DNA from: Meghimatium bilineatum
Lineage: Eukaryota > Mollusca > Gastropoda > Stylommatophora > Philomycidae
DNA: 64,000 bases
Reading direction: 5' to 3'
NCBI GenBank assembly: GCA_034231615.1
Contig: CM067299.1
Location: forward strand, 12,825,863 to 12,889,862
The notes below the pieces were generated by a model that saw only the letters and a list, made by a program, of their open reading frames with translations, was not told the DNA's origin and did not search any database. Below are positions 44,526-55,489 of the stretch, in pieces. The first letter of the stretch is position 1. Every line of letters begins with the position of its first letter. Made by a program: the position numbers and the translations under genes.

Positions 44526-45241
44526 GGATTTACACTGTATAGGCACAGGTGTTACAATGCCGTCATCTACAAAGAACCAGGCCAAAATTGGTCAGAAACA
44601 TTAATCTTGAGGTGACTGGGGACCAAAATGTCATTGAGATTTTTGTCACCCTGATAGGCAACCAGAAGAATAGGTTCTAGCAAACTTTATCAGATTTCTG
44701 TATCATACATCCATGTGGCAACCTGCACTTTAATTCTAGTTTAGGGTGAAAAGAATAGTCCTCGTGCTGTCGTCTTTCCAAGCATGTCATAGGAGGTGAC
44801 TAAGGAAAGTTGGGGGATGGGCTGACAGGCTGTCATTTGTGAAAATATCATTATCACACCGTGTCTCAATGGTCAGTGGATATTGCCCTTTATTCTTTTG
44901 CATCAGACTCCTAGGTAATGAGGAATGCTAGATGTGACACCACTGTGTATAGGTCAACAAATCTAATGGTAGAATGAAGCGACAGTTGGCTTGAGAAGTT
45001 TGTGTGATGTGCTTATTGCAGGACATGGAAATTCTGAGATTTTGGAGCACTGCAATGTCTCCCTTCAGGGACTAAACATGCATCCATAAACTCCCTTAAT
45101 ACAGTGATGTCTTTGAGACATTATGAATCTGGGTACACAACTGAGAAGAACCTTTGTCAGAAAGGCTATGGGTTGTCATGAGCTTCCTGCTCACAGCTAA
45201 AGGAATTATTAAATCACCATCATTATTAGTACCATACATAC
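44526..45241. other. Probable 3' UTR and flank of the SH2 gene; otherwise unassigned
   Basis: The minus strand after the stop at 45242 should contain the 3' UTR. No clear polyadenylation site was fixed by eye. Confidence 0.3.
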
Positions 45242-45346
45242 CTATAATTTTTTTGGAGTGCGCAAGAGTTTGACAGCTCCACCTTCAGACAGCTTGATAT
45301 TATTCTCTTTGTGGTGTTCAACCAAATCAGTCACTGTTTTAAAGGT
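45242..45346 (-). CDS. SH2 adaptor, last exon (SH2 C-terminus and stop)
   Basis: After the acceptor TCTGTTTACAG the exon reads TFKTVTDLVEHHKENNIKLS, then EGGAVKLLRTPKKL and the stop TAG. F.TV.DL+.HH......L is the alpha-B helix region of SH2 domains, and .VKL..P is the closing strand. The protein ends only a few residues after the domain, as in BLNK and SLP-76. Confidence 0.82.
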   Translation of the reverse strand, partial: TFKTVTDLVEHHKENNIKLSEGGAVKLLRTPKKL

Positions 45347-45589
45347 CTGTAAACAGATAAAACTGGACAGTTAAATCACTTTGAACTGAAAATTTTGGAG
45401 TAGAAACACTAACCAAGAATCTTTTTCATGAATCAACTAAGATGATGTACTCTACAATAAGAAAAACTGGATCTCACTTGACTAGGTCTTTAGAATAACC
45501 CAAGTATAATCATCAGAACTGACATGCTACAGGTCCTAAATAAATTAATAATATATTTAGCCAGCATTAAGGAATTATGAGGAAAAAAA

Positions 45590-45668
45590 TCTAAAAGTAG
45601 CAGACTGGATTTGAACCAGATCTGTTCAGGTGACACAGATATGCTTGATAATTTTAAACAATAGGTTC
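45590..45668 (-). repeat. tRNA-derived SINE remnant
   Basis: The minus strand reads TCTGGTTCAAATCCAGTCTG (a good B box) preceded by a tRNA-spaced segment with a degenerate A box. Confidence 0.45.
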
Positions 45669-46540
45669 TCTGAATTCGCATCTCTAAAAAAGATGCAATT
45701 TTAGTTGGATGCCTAGACTAATATTTATTATCATTACTAATTTTCATTTATACAAATTTCTATTTTTATTCTCTTTATTTTACCCCTCATTTTCAATCAC
45801 CCAATGTTACATATGTTGTTACATCATTTTGATACTGTAACTAGCATCCTATTTCACTCTCTAAAAGAGATCTATCTGCCTCCTTTCTTATCTCCTTTAT
45901 CAGGATTCACCAAATAATTCATATTCCATCATCACATGTTATGTATGTACTATGCCATATCATCTTCCTAACCGTATAATTTACTTATCACCCTCCTCTC
46001 TGCTCCTTTCTCTGCACATATATTTAATTTCTTACTATTTGCACAGCAACTTTATTGACACCTAATAGAATGCAACTTAATCTATTACATTTAATTACAA
46101 CTTTGAATTGCTTTTCACTGTGTTCAAATTCATTATGTTTTTTGGTACTGTACTAGGATCAGTAGCCAGGTTTCTACGGAACGAATAGCTAACATAATTA
46201 AACTCCGATAAAGACGCATATACCAACACATTACATGATGAGAGCCTCCGATAACTTGATATGCACGCTGCACACTGAGTTGGAGGTGGATGGCCAGTTC
46301 GTTGTGCGCAGATCAGTAAATCGATATGTGAAGTTATGCCTTTTTCCGAGAAACAGAAGCTCAGTGCAATAGCATATGAAATTTAAAAGTTGGTATGTTG
46401 TCACGTGATTTGGCCACTGATCCATGTATTGAACCTGTTTGTTTTATGTTTTTATATTCAATTTTTGTTTGTTTGTAATATTCTACCTGAAGTTGGCAAT
46501 ACATTGTTCCAATTATCCTTCATATGTATATTGCACTGCA
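45669..46540. other. AT-rich DNA, nothing recognised
   Basis: No coding pattern or shared repeat was found between the SINE remnant and the piggyBac element. Confidence 0.4.
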
Positions 46541-46792
46541 TTTTAACCTTCACCAAGCCTATATCAATCCCGGCCGCCGAGAAACAAAATGGCGGCGCGC
46601 TCTTTTGGCGGCCCGACCCACCCAGCGAGAATATCATGAGATTTACACGTACTACAGCCCGCTTAGTTAATGCACATAGCTAGGGACATGCGCAATCGAT
46701 ACCGGAACATCTCCACGTTCGCCCTGTCTATTTGAAAAATCTCTGTGTACCAGCAAGACGTTGCAAACTGTAATTTCGTACCGACTTCAATC

Positions 46793-48545
46793 ATGGATGC
46801 GATTTATTTTGAATTTATAATGGATGACGATTCCGATGAGGAAGAAACTGTGCAGCTTACCGATGCAGATATAGCTCCTTTAGATAATGTGTGGTTAGAT
46901 AGAGATGATATTAGTGATACTGATTCTGTGGGCAGCGTGGAAGAAGACATTTTGGAGGACCAGGTTGTTGAAAACTCAAGTGTCCCTTCGGGGTATAGCC
47001 ATGATTGGCTTAGAAATTTCGATGAAATTGTTGGACCTATAGGCCTAGCTGATAACCTTAGTGAGGTAGACGTGTTTCGTCTGTTTTTTACAGATGATAT
47101 TCTTAACATGTTGGTAACTGAAACTAATCGGTACGCTAAGCAGGTTAGTGAATCGAAGGGACAGGACGCCGGCTATGCATCTCGTGTGAAGTTGTGGAAG
47201 GAAGTCACAGCTGATGAGATGACAGCCTTTGTTGCTTTGGTCCTCTTGATGGGACTGACCAAACGTTCCTCCTATGAAGTATTGGTCTAATGATGGTCTC
47301 ATCAAGATGCCTGGGTTTAGGAATGTCATGAGTAGGAATAGGTTTTTAGCTATTCTTTCATTCCTGCACCTTGTAGACAACACAACAGCTGTTGCACGAG
47401 GGCAACCCGGTCACAGCAAGGCGTTCAAGATACAAGGGTTTGTTGACAAACTTATTCCTCTGTTCCAACAATATTACGGCCTCTCCAAAGAAATCAGTAT
47501 CGATGAAAGCATGATTGCTTTCAAGGGTAGGACTAGTCTTATGCAGTACATGCCCAAGAAACCCTCAAAGTGGGGTATAAAGTCTTGGGCACTGGCTGAC
47601 AAGAAGACTAGTTATCTCTGGAACTGGAAGCTGTACCTTGGGAAGGAGGACATCTATGACAAAAAGAAGGGATTGGCTCACTGTGTTGTGAGTAATTTGT
47701 TGGCCACAATGCACGGTAAGGGCCATATTGTCTACATGGACAACTTCTTTTCCTCTCCAGCCCTTTTCAAGGAGCTTGCCGAGAACCAGATAGGCGCCTG
47801 CGGCACACTACAATTGAATCGCAAAGGGGTCCCCCGTGCGTTGAAGGGTCTAAAACTCAAGGTTGGTGACCCACTTCGTACTGAAAGTGATGACAACATT
47901 CTCTACCTGTCATGGTATGACAAGAGGCAAGTAAATTTGGTGACATCTGCACACGATGCGCAGACCTTCAATAGGAAGGTCCGTTCCAAACGCCATGGTG
48001 GTAATGTGAGGGATGTGGTAAAACCATGCGCAATACAGGCCTATACCCGTCATATGGGAGGCGTTGATCGTGTTGACAAGCAGCTAACATATTATATGTT
48101 AGGCCACAGGTCCTGCAAGTGGTGGAAGAAAATTTTCTTTTACTTGTTGGAAGCTTGCTTTGTCAATTCATCTGTCCTGTGGCGGGCTAAACATCCTGGC
48201 CGAGTCAAGGCGGAAAAATTTCGCTTGCAGATAATTCATGGGCTTCTTGAGGGTTGCTACTCTAGGCCTGTGTCTTCCAGTTCCGGAAGAAGAACAAGCC
48301 ACCCACCGGATAGGATGACACTAGCACCAGCACACCACATTGCTATAAATCCTAAACGGTTGTCCAATGGCAGGCATTCATTTCCTGACTGTGTTGTCTG
48401 TTCAGATCGGTCAAAGAAGCGCCACAAGACTCAGTACGTGTGTGCAGCATGTCAGGTCACTCTGTGCCCATATCCCTGCTTCCATCGATACCACACATTA
48501 TTAAATTTCAAGACTGAGTGTACATCTGAGCTGCACAGCACGTAG
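46793..48545 (+). pseudogene. piggyBac transposase with one frameshift
   Basis: The first frame starts at ATG 46793 (an in-frame ATG at 46745 is also possible) and has an acidic N-terminus (DDDSDEEE), SHDWLRNFDEIVGPIGLAD and MTAFVALVLLMGLTKRSS. At about 47271 the frame shifts by one base, and the second frame runs to 48545 from MKYWSNDGLIKMPGFRNVMS. The three catalytic acids are present in the second frame: SIDESMI (D77), YMDNFFSS (D156) and GGVDRVD (D265). The C-terminal cysteine-histidine domain (CVVC, CAAC, CPYPCFHRYH; residues 372-405) is intact. Only the single frameshift separates this copy from an intact gene, so the insertion is fairly young. It resembles PGBD4-type transposases. Confidence 0.93.
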
Positions 48546-48599
48546 GAGAACTGCACATCCAGTGGGTAAGTCATTTGTGTTTGTTGTTTTTATGTAATT

Positions 48600-49170
48600 T
48601 TAAAATATAAATTGTCTTCACCTCTTGAGCAAACCTCGGGTAGGATACATAAAAAAAAACCAATTACACACCCATTTGCAGTATTCAATTCTGTATTTAA
48701 ATCTGTTGAAAATATTTTAAAAGCTCTAATAATAAAAATGGTACTGAGTTTTCCAAACACCCTTGTCTTTTTTGCATGTTTTCTGTTTTTTCTAGAAAAT
48801 GTCTTCACCTCTTGCGCAAACCTCGGATAGGATACATAAAAAAACCCAATTACACACCCATTTGCAGTATTCAATTCTGCATTTAAATCTGTTGAAATTA
48901 TTTAAAAAGCTCTAATAACAAAAATGGTATTGAGCATTCCAAAACCCATGTCTTGTTGTTTTTGTTGGTTTTTTTGCGAAAAAAAGGTCTTCACCTCTTG
49001 CGCAAACCCCGGGTAGGTTACGTAAAAAAAAAAAAAAATACACATACATTTGCGGTATTCAATTCTGCATTTACATGCGCCAAAATTTTTTTTTATCTCG
49101 AATAACAAAAAAGTTATTGCGTTTCCGTAACACCAACCAGAAAAGATGAAAATTCTCAAAAAAGAATCCG
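48600..49170. repeat. Three tandem units (about 180 bp) in piggyBac 3' part
   Basis: GTCTTCACCTCTTGMGCAAA occurs at 48613, about 48800 and about 48989, each followed by a GGATACATAAAAAA stretch, TTTGCAGTATTCAATTCTG and AAAGCTCTAATAA. The third unit is the most diverged. They lie between the transposase stop and the right TIR. Confidence 0.85.
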
Positions 49171-49374
49171 GTGGCAGAAGATGTTTTGTATTTTTTAATC
49201 CGGCTTGCTAAAGGTTAAATGTATGAACGAAATTGTATGAACCACATGTGTGAATCATATGTATGACACAAATGTACAAACCATATGTATGAACAATAAA
49301 CAAAACTATCACAACAGATCCAAAATATAAAGACCGAAAAGAAATTATCTGAAGAAAATCTGTTAATACATATA

Positions 49375-49665
49375 TTTACCCTTTCTTCTATGTGATGTAT
49401 AACAGCATGCTGTCAATCTGTTACTATATATTTACCCTTTCTTCTACGTCAATCTGTTACTGTATATTTACCCTTTCTTCTACGTCAATCTGTTACTATA
49501 TATTTACCCTTTCTTCTACGCCAATCTGTTACTATATATTTATCCTTTCTTCTACATCAATCTGTTACTATATATTTATCCTTTCTTCTACGCCAATCTG
49601 TTACTATATATTTACCCTTTCTTCTACGCCAATCTGTTGCTATATATTAACCCTTACAGCTATGT
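49375..49665. repeat. 42-bp minisatellite
   Basis: The unit TCAATCTGTTACTATATATT then TACCCTTTCTTCTACG repeats about six times. The flanking TATGTGATGTATAACAG occurs at both ends of the array, so the array may have grown inside a direct repeat. The open plus frame is an artefact of the period. Confidence 0.9.
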
Positions 49666-49914
49666 GATGTATAACAGTAGACTGTTCTAACTGCCACTCT
49701 GCAAAGCTCTCAGTTCTGTGAAAACTGCCCTACATCTTCCAGTGTCATATTCAAAATGTTCTTAGTATTCAGTGTCCATCAACATTTTGGGAAAGTCTCT
49801 TTTTCCTATTCCTGGAAATGTTCCCTCCTTGATTAATATTTCTAAACAATCATGTATTTTTACATTCCCATTAATATGTTAAGCAGTCCTCCATGCATAC
49901 AGCAGCAGAATAAT

Positions 49915-50075
49915 CAGACTACAAGGAATGAGGAAGACCAAGAACTCGATGGGTGGACACAATCAAAGAAACCTTAAAGAGATACAGGCTGAGCATGGCC
50001 AATGCGACTCAAATGGCCAAAGATAGACAACTCCAAACCAACACAAGTGAAAATGATGATAGACAGATAGATTAA
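49915..50075 (+). pseudogene. LINE tail fragment
   Basis: The plus strand reads RPRTRWVDTIKETLKRYRLS and MANATQMAKDRQL, a GRPR..W.D.I......S...A...A.DR tail of RT polyproteins. It ends in a GATAGACAGATAGA stretch. Confidence 0.75.
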
Positions 50076-50344
50076 TATGTTAGCTTATGTTATGAGATGG
50101 TTTGAGAAATAATGTCTTTGTAGACCTCCGCGTTGGAGGATGTCTCTCTCTGTTCATGATACCCTTGGGACCTTTCTATAGCATTTCATTTAAAATGCTG
50201 ACATTTTCTTTTCTTGTGCATGTCATTGCTCACCAACATGTCATCACTAGGAAGACATAATAAAGAAAACATCACAGATAAAAAATCTATGTCAAGGGAC
50301 AAAGAGAAAAACAAAGTTACAACTATTAAGAAGTGGCTACTTAT

Positions 50345-50660
50345 ATTAAGTGGCTAATTATGGTTGTGAGACGTGGGCAATGACATTTTCAATGAAAAGG
50401 AAAATATCAGCATCTGAAATAAAATGTTATAGAAAGGTCCTCAAAATATCATGGACATAAAGACTAACCATCCACAGATGTCAACAGAGACCTGAACATA
50501 GCAGAAGAATGGCTCCTAAAAAATGCAAGCTAACATATTTTGGACATATAAAAAGACACAATAGTTTAGAAAGATTAATTGTGAAGGGAAAAGTCCCCGC
50601 TTGACAACTCACACAGAACCAAAAGGCTTACAGATTGGCAATGAGGACAACATTTGTAAA
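50345..50660 (+). pseudogene. RTE-like LINE C-terminal fragment
   Basis: The plus strand reads NYGCETWAMTFSMKRKISAS, EIKCYRKVLKISWT and LTYFGHIKRHNSLERLIVKG, with stops between. It lies close to the central SH2 exon but on the other strand. Confidence 0.8.
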
Positions 50661-50889
50661 GGACAAAAAAATAGGAAAACCATAGTTTCCTAAACAGTTA
50701 TATCTTTGTTTTCCTGTTTGCATCTTTACACCTCAGTTTGTCAAAAGCAATCACAAGACATTTATGACTGGTCTTTTGAAAAACATTTTTTTCATGAACA
50801 CTATCCTGAAGTCTACTTCTGGAATACAAAAGAGCACTCAAATAAAGCCAGAAAATTGATAAATTACAAATGACTACAACAAAACTTAC

Positions 50890-51048
50890 AACTTCATCAG
50901 ATTTGTATGTACCAATAGCAAAAAGGCCATCATTGCGTAGCCTGATGATCAGATTGTAAACTTTTGAATCCAATATTACAACCAGAGTGTAAGGATGAGA
51001 TTTGTTTTTACCTTCTGTTTTGCTGGCACGAATGAGGAAAGATCCATT
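50890..51048 (-). CDS. SH2 adaptor, central SH2 exon (phosphotyrosine pocket)
   Basis: The 53-codon exon lies between an AG acceptor (TTTTGTCAG) and donor GTAAGT. It reads NGSFLIRASKTEGKNK, PYTLVVILDSKVYNLIIRL and LFAIGTYKSDEV. FLIR carries the invariant beta-B arginine that binds phosphotyrosine. GSFLIR.S......PYTLVV....VYN...R.......G.. is much closer to the BLNK/SLP-76 pattern than to Src or Grb2 types. It is phase 0 at both ends. Confidence 0.88.
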
Positions 51049-51192
51049 CTGACAAAATTGAAATTTTAAGAAATTAAAAATGGAATTTCTCATTTAAAGA
51101 TGACTAGGAATATAATAACAAATATTAACATCTGTATAGGCTCTATGTGTTTAATCAATGTGAACTAAAGACCAACCTGTTATAAATATGTG

Positions 51193-51240
51193 GGTAAATG
51201 CAAATAAAGTAAATAGATTACTATATCAATATAAAATAAT

Positions 51241-51285
<45 letters not shown>

Positions 51286-52025
51286 GTGTGCAGGTACCTA
51301 TGTACATCTATGTGTCTATGTTTCAATGTGTACTGTGAAATCAGTATATACTTTTGTACATGTCTGGATGTTTGTATGTATATGTGCTTATATTTATAGT
51401 TATCTGTGTTTGTCCGGTAGAATGTGTGCATGTTTGGTTCGTGATTTTGTTTTGATGTGTGTATATTTTTGTTGTCTATCCTGTGCTGTCAAATGCTATT
51501 CTTCTTTGCACATTTCTGTGTTCCCTGTGTCTATTTGTGGGCCCCCCCTCCCCCCGCTCCTACGTGCATTGTCTTTCTCTGAACTTTCCCCTTTTGTCTC
51601 CCGTTGCCCACTTGCCCCCCTCCCCGTTCTTGGCAGTGCTGTTTGGTGTCCCCTTTTCTTTGGTTCTGCGTCTTTCATCTTTGGGAATTTCATAGTTTAG
51701 ACATGTTGATTGCATCGATGTGCACTTGTTGGAATTGTGTTGCACTGGATCTGGTGTGGCTTTTTGTTGATTTCCTGGTGGGAGAGATCCATTTTGTTTA
51801 TATTCGTTATGGTCTTTTGTTCTTAACTGTTTTTGTTGTCTTTAAAGGTCCCAATTGGACCGACACGTTGACTGTTGTGTTTGTTCCTTTTATTTATTGT
51901 TATTTTCTATATTTTATTATTTTATATTGATATAGTAACCTATTTACTTTATTTGCATTTACCTCTATTTGTATGGTTACTGCGGCACTTCCTTTTTGTC
52001 GGTCATCCTCCGATATTTGGGTTAT
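51193..52025 (+). mobile_element. Penelope-like insertion with inverted arm and 13-bp target duplication
   Basis: TTATAAATATGTG at 51180-51192 and 52026-52038 marks an 833-bp insertion. Its first 53 bp (51193-51245) are the inverted complement, with one mismatch, of 51911-51963. An (AT)n run follows the first arm. Near 51845 the strand reads AAAGGTCCCAATTGGACCGA, a 3'-flank stem motif of the hammerhead-like kind with GACAC in place of GAAAC. I infer a Penelope-like element that inserted with a rearranged 5' end. It sits in the intron just upstream of the central SH2 exon. Confidence 0.6.
51243..51279. repeat. (AT)n microsatellite
   Basis: An almost uninterrupted run of about 17-18 AT dinucleotides directly follows the left inverted arm of the insertion. 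Confidence 0.95.
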
Positions 52026-52069
52026 TTATAAATATGTGATTGGAGGAAAACTATAGCAAATGAAAGTGA

Positions 52070-52265
52070 TGACTGCTGCTCAATTTTGTGATTTGATCAT
52101 AGGCAGTGCCATCCTCTACTCATCATATGCTATATAATTTGTGATTTTGATAAAGGCCTTTTGGTCGAAACACCAACTCGTGTTTTCAGTCATGTGCATA
52201 ACTTCATTACTTTTTCAATTTTCGCAGGGTTCCGATGTTACAAGTAATTTCAGATCTATGGCATT
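52070..52265 (+). mobile_element. Penelope-like 3' flank with hammerhead-like motif
   Basis: GATTTGATCATAGGCAGTGC leads to TTTTGATAAAGGCCTTTTGG at 52146 and TCGAAACACC. The UGAUAAAG box, GCC/GGT arm and CGAAAC are all present, and CGAAAC is the canonical hammerhead sequence. No GIY-YIG or RT coding sequence is attached. Confidence 0.4.
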
Positions 52266-52940
52266 CTTCAAATTTTAGAATTTCTTAAAGCGACATTGTT
52301 CATTTCTGTTTACTTTGCAAACACCATTAGCAATAAAAGATCAATATGTTTCAGATTGTTGGTCAGCTAAATCATAGTTGTCAATTTCCCGTAAATAGCC
52401 GTATTTTGTACGGTTTTTCACAAGAGTTATGGGCGAACATCGGCATTTACAGGTTTTTACATGAATTTCTGCAGTTCTGTGCATTTTGGGGCTTTTTACT
52501 AAATTTAGTGGCGACTCTGATTATTTGCATATATCTTAGTGGCAACAGTTTTTGCTTGGTTTTTATTTAATATTTTTTACAACAGTGGGATTTTAACATT
52601 TGATGCCAGTCTTAAGGTTTTTTGTTGGTGGCAGCACAGCTTTCAACACATTTCCAGTTCTTTAATTATTCTCTGTGCTGAGGAAGTTGTCTTTATACCG
52701 AACTTAGGGAGTTTTTGTCCACGTGCATTGACAGTGTATCTACAGTACACATTTGTATCTAGGCCTATACATTGTTTAATTTATATTTTAAGTTTTTGTT
52801 TGCCTCCTAAACTTTTTGGTAGTGTAGGTAGGCCTAAATTATGTTTTATATACGGCATATAGAAATATTATACTTTTTTATATATTAGATCTGTAATAAA
52901 TATACATTATAATATATATATAAATATATATATCCTTTAT
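52266..52940. other. AT-rich intronic DNA, nothing recognised
   Basis: The open plus frames here lack family motifs. A (TA)-rich stretch leads into the SINE at 52944. Confidence 0.35.
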
Positions 52941-52943
52941 TGT

Positions 52944-53146
52944 CCGGCTCTGTGGCGAAGTGGTACAGAGCGCGTCTGTGACGGCAAAGGTACCGAGTTC
53001 GTTCCTCACCACAGGCAATTGTGCATCCGGACCATTCAGAAAGCAATGGCAACCTACTGAACGTATTTATATTGCCTAGAAAATCACCACAGCCAACAAA
53101 TGCTGGGTTGATAGCTACGTCCTGGATAGGATATGCTACCAATTTT
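52944..53146 (+). repeat. tRNA-derived SINE (family B), copy 4, complete
   Basis: GGCTCTGTGGCGAAGTGGTA (A-box region), GGTACCGAGTTCGTTCC (B-box region), CTGAACGTATTTATATTGCC, TAGAAAATCACCACAGCC and a TACGTCCTGGATAGGATATG tail followed by ATTTTTAT. The fixed central block between the tRNA head and tail is like the core domains of animal SINE superfamilies. Confidence 0.85.
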
Positions 53147-53171
53147 TATCGTTTATTAAATAATAATATTA

Positions 53172-53318
53172 GGTCTGGCTCTGTGACAGCATGGTACAGA
53201 TCGTGTCTGTGATGGCTGACGTACTAAGTTCGATCCCAGCAACAGGCTGTTTTTTGTACAAAAAACAAAAACAAACTATTGAATGTATTTATAATTGCCT
53301 AGAAAATAATAATCGTCA
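53172..53318 (+). repeat. tRNA-derived SINE (family B), copy 5, 3'-truncated
   Basis: It has the same head (GGCTCTGTGACAGCATGGTA), a B box TAAGTTCGATCCC, an A-rich inserted stretch and TGAATGTATTTATAATTGCC before it stops at the adjoining LINE fragment. It is in tandem with copy 4. Confidence 0.75.
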
Positions 53319-53765
53319 TCAAGTGCCGCCTCCGCAACGAAGGTCGTCTGCAATATCCCCTGCCTCTTGTTTTGGTGGTGCACTCTGATAGACTGTAACC
53401 TGTCCATCTTGTGATGTTACTCTCCCACTTGTATCTCTGCCTACCTCTTGCCAGTCTTGCTCGCTTCCCTTTGACTTTACCATCAAGTAAGGTCTTCAAT
53501 AAGGTGTCATGTCTTTTAATGTGTCCAAAATATTTTATTTGCCTGATCTTTATTTCTCTTAATAATTCTTTCTTCATATTAAGTGTTTTTAGAACCTCTT
53601 TATTTTCTTCTCTTTCCATTACATTCTCCCTATTCTTCTATAGGCCCACATTTCAAAGGCATCAATTCTGTCTTCTAATTGTTTATTTAGTGTCCATGTT
53701 TCTGCTCCATACATTAATATAGAATAGATGTAGCATATTATACTTCTCATTTTAACTTATTTATA
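53319..53765 (-). pseudogene. RTE-like LINE C-terminus
   Basis: The minus strand reads SIICYIYSILMYGAETWTLN, AFEMWAYRRIGRM, then in another frame EVLKTLNMKKELLREIKIRQ, IKYFGHIKRHDTLLKTLLDG and ARGRQRYKWESNITRW. This is the full thumb and tail. The RT core is missing. Confidence 0.85.
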
Positions 53766-53771
53766 ATGGAT

Positions 53772-53795
53772 GGGGGGGGGGGGGGGGGGGGGGGG
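53772..53795. repeat. Poly-G run of 24
   Basis: An uninterrupted G24 follows ATGGAT; a shorter G9 run lies at 53950-53958. A tract this long may be miscounted in assembly and can form G-quadruplexes in vitro. Confidence 0.9.
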
Positions 53796-54111
53796 TCAAT
53801 GTAAATCATGAAATTTACACATAGCAACATGTAAGGGGTAAACCTGCACAAACAACTAAACTTCCACAAACATGTAATAATAGGGTTTTAAAAATAATAA
53901 AGTACTTATTACACCCAACAACACGCCCTGACAACAAGTTTGTAGATAGGGGGGGGGATGTCCACACACACTCCCAGCAAAACAGAATATGAATTTTAGC
54001 AGGCTAATGTCGATGGACACCGCCACCAAAAGAGTGGCAAAAAATTGAAGGACCTTTTTTTTGTATGTGTGTGTGCGTGTGGATCCCCCCTCAACATTTT
54101 GTATTGTTTGT

Positions 54112-54178
54112 TTTTTCATGTTCAATTATGGTTTTTTCATGTTCAATTATGGTTTTTTCATGTTTAATTATGGTTTTT
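54112..54178. repeat. 21-bp repeat, three copies
   Basis: TTTTTTCATGTTCAATTATG is repeated with a single change (TTTAATTATG) in the third unit. Confidence 0.85.
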
Positions 54179-54260
54179 TTGAACTCTTTGTATGGTTTTC
54201 AGTCTCAACAGGTTGACACACCTATGGCTAAATGTTAACTATTTACAAAAACATTCTTAC

Positions 54261-54338
54261 TTCAGAAAGTTGCGTAACCCTTCTGATTGCAACTTCACGA
54301 TCTAGCTCACCATGATACCAATCATATCTTGAAAGTTC
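54261..54338 (-). CDS. SH2 adaptor, first SH2 exon
   Basis: The 26-codon exon between TGTCTTACAG and GTAAG reads RYDWYHGELDREVAIRRVTQ and LSE. WYHGELDRE.A...V is the standard opening of an SH2 domain (WY.G...R..AE..L), with the alpha-A helix. Joined to the next exon it gives LSENGSFLIR without a break. Confidence 0.85.
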
Positions 54339-54344
54339 CTGTAA

Positions 54345-55095
54345 GACATGCATAAAGTACATAAATGTACTATTTAAAAAGGCAAAAAATGATCTGTTTC
54401 ATGCTTTAGAACATAATCATGTCTTGCAAAAGTCTATAAAACATGTTCTTTTCTCTCCTAATAAGAATGTATTCTTCATAAGACTTAGATTTACACTGCA
54501 ATATATGACATAAATAAGCTGCAATTGAGGGAATTAGTTATTAAGTGTGTCACAAGTAGGATTCTTGGTTACCTGAGGGTCAGAATGAGGAGTGTTTTCT
54601 ATTTTAAAAAACGTATATCGTATTTGGAAAACTCTGCTGAATCTCACTTGAAGTGGGACAAAGGTCCTACTTGATTTCCAGCAGTGTGCAGTCCAGATAG
54701 CATACATTTTTTACATCAAATTTCTGTTTTCCTCAATGGCGAGACACATCCAAATTTGGCAGAGGAGTGTGTTTAAATAGCAATGGGAACCATCAGTATA
54801 GTAATAAGACTCATAACTCGTCATGGTCATCAACATATCACAATGGAGATATCCGCACAAAAATCCATTCAAGCTCCTCTGTCCTCAACCATTCAGATAA
54901 GTGTAGAAAAATCAAAATGGACAATTTTTTAATGTCAATCCAGGAATATTTTTTTTCCAATTCTACTCCTTCAACCCAAGTATTTCTTATGAAATAGTTT
55001 TAGAAAGCAAACCATGCCTCATTACTTGTCAAAACCAATCCATATTATGTAATTTCACTATTGCCAAAATGGTTTTTGAGAATCTGTAAGTTTTG
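54345..55095. other. AT-rich intronic DNA, nothing firm
   Basis: A diverged scrap near 54660-54755 (GATTTCCAGCAGTGTGCAGT; GCGAGACACATCCAAATTTG) resembles the family-A variant. No exon was identified. Confidence 0.35.
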
Positions 55096-55099
55096 TGTA

Positions 55100-55345
55100 T
55101 TTGTTCCTAAATGAATATATTTGCCTTATGTTTTACATAGCTGATTTGTAACAATTGTCTGTAGCACTTATGTTTTACATAGCTGATTTGTAACAATTGT
55201 CTGTAGAACTAGTGTTTTACATAGCTGATTTATAACAGATGTCTGTAGCACTTGTGTTTTACATAGCTGATTTGTAACAGATGTCTGTAGCACTTGTGTT
55301 TTACATAGCTGATTTATAACAGATGTCTGTAGCAATTGTGTTCAA
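55100..55345. repeat. 42-bp minisatellite
   Basis: The unit TTTTACATAGCTGATTTGTA then ACAATTGTCTGTAGCACTTG repeats five times, with AATTGTC/AGATGTC and TTTGTAAC/TTTATAAC variants. Confidence 0.9.
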
Positions 55346-55489
55346 ATTCTTCTTCCTGTGTCTTTCTGCATTTCCTGTCCAGTTCTCACATCCATTTAAA
55401 ATAAGTTATCAATAGCATACATACCCCCGGTACCCTTCGATATTTTTTGTGGGAGACTAAGCATGTATGGGTTTGATTAAAGTGCAATG

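Larger units (their letters stand above)
46547..49214 (+). mobile_element. piggyBac element with TTAA target sites
   Basis: TTAA at 46543-46546 and 49215-49218 flanks 13-bp terminal inverted repeats: CCTTCACCAAGCC at the left and, reverse-complemented, CCTTTAGCAAGCC at the right (11 of 13 match). TTAA duplication is diagnostic for piggyBac. The 2668-bp element has a GC-rich 5' leader, a transposase in two frames and a 3' non-coding part made of three tandem units. It is inserted in the last intron of the SH2 gene, on the opposite strand. Confidence 0.93.

Noticed and set aside
44755-45190. Possible RNase H LINE piece (LGNEEC-like read)
   Set aside because: Only a few scattered residues fit and the frame is not sustained; too weak to list.
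51188-51700. 170-codon open frame
   Set aside because: It starts in the inverted arm and (AT)n run of an insertion and has low-complexity content without any domain.
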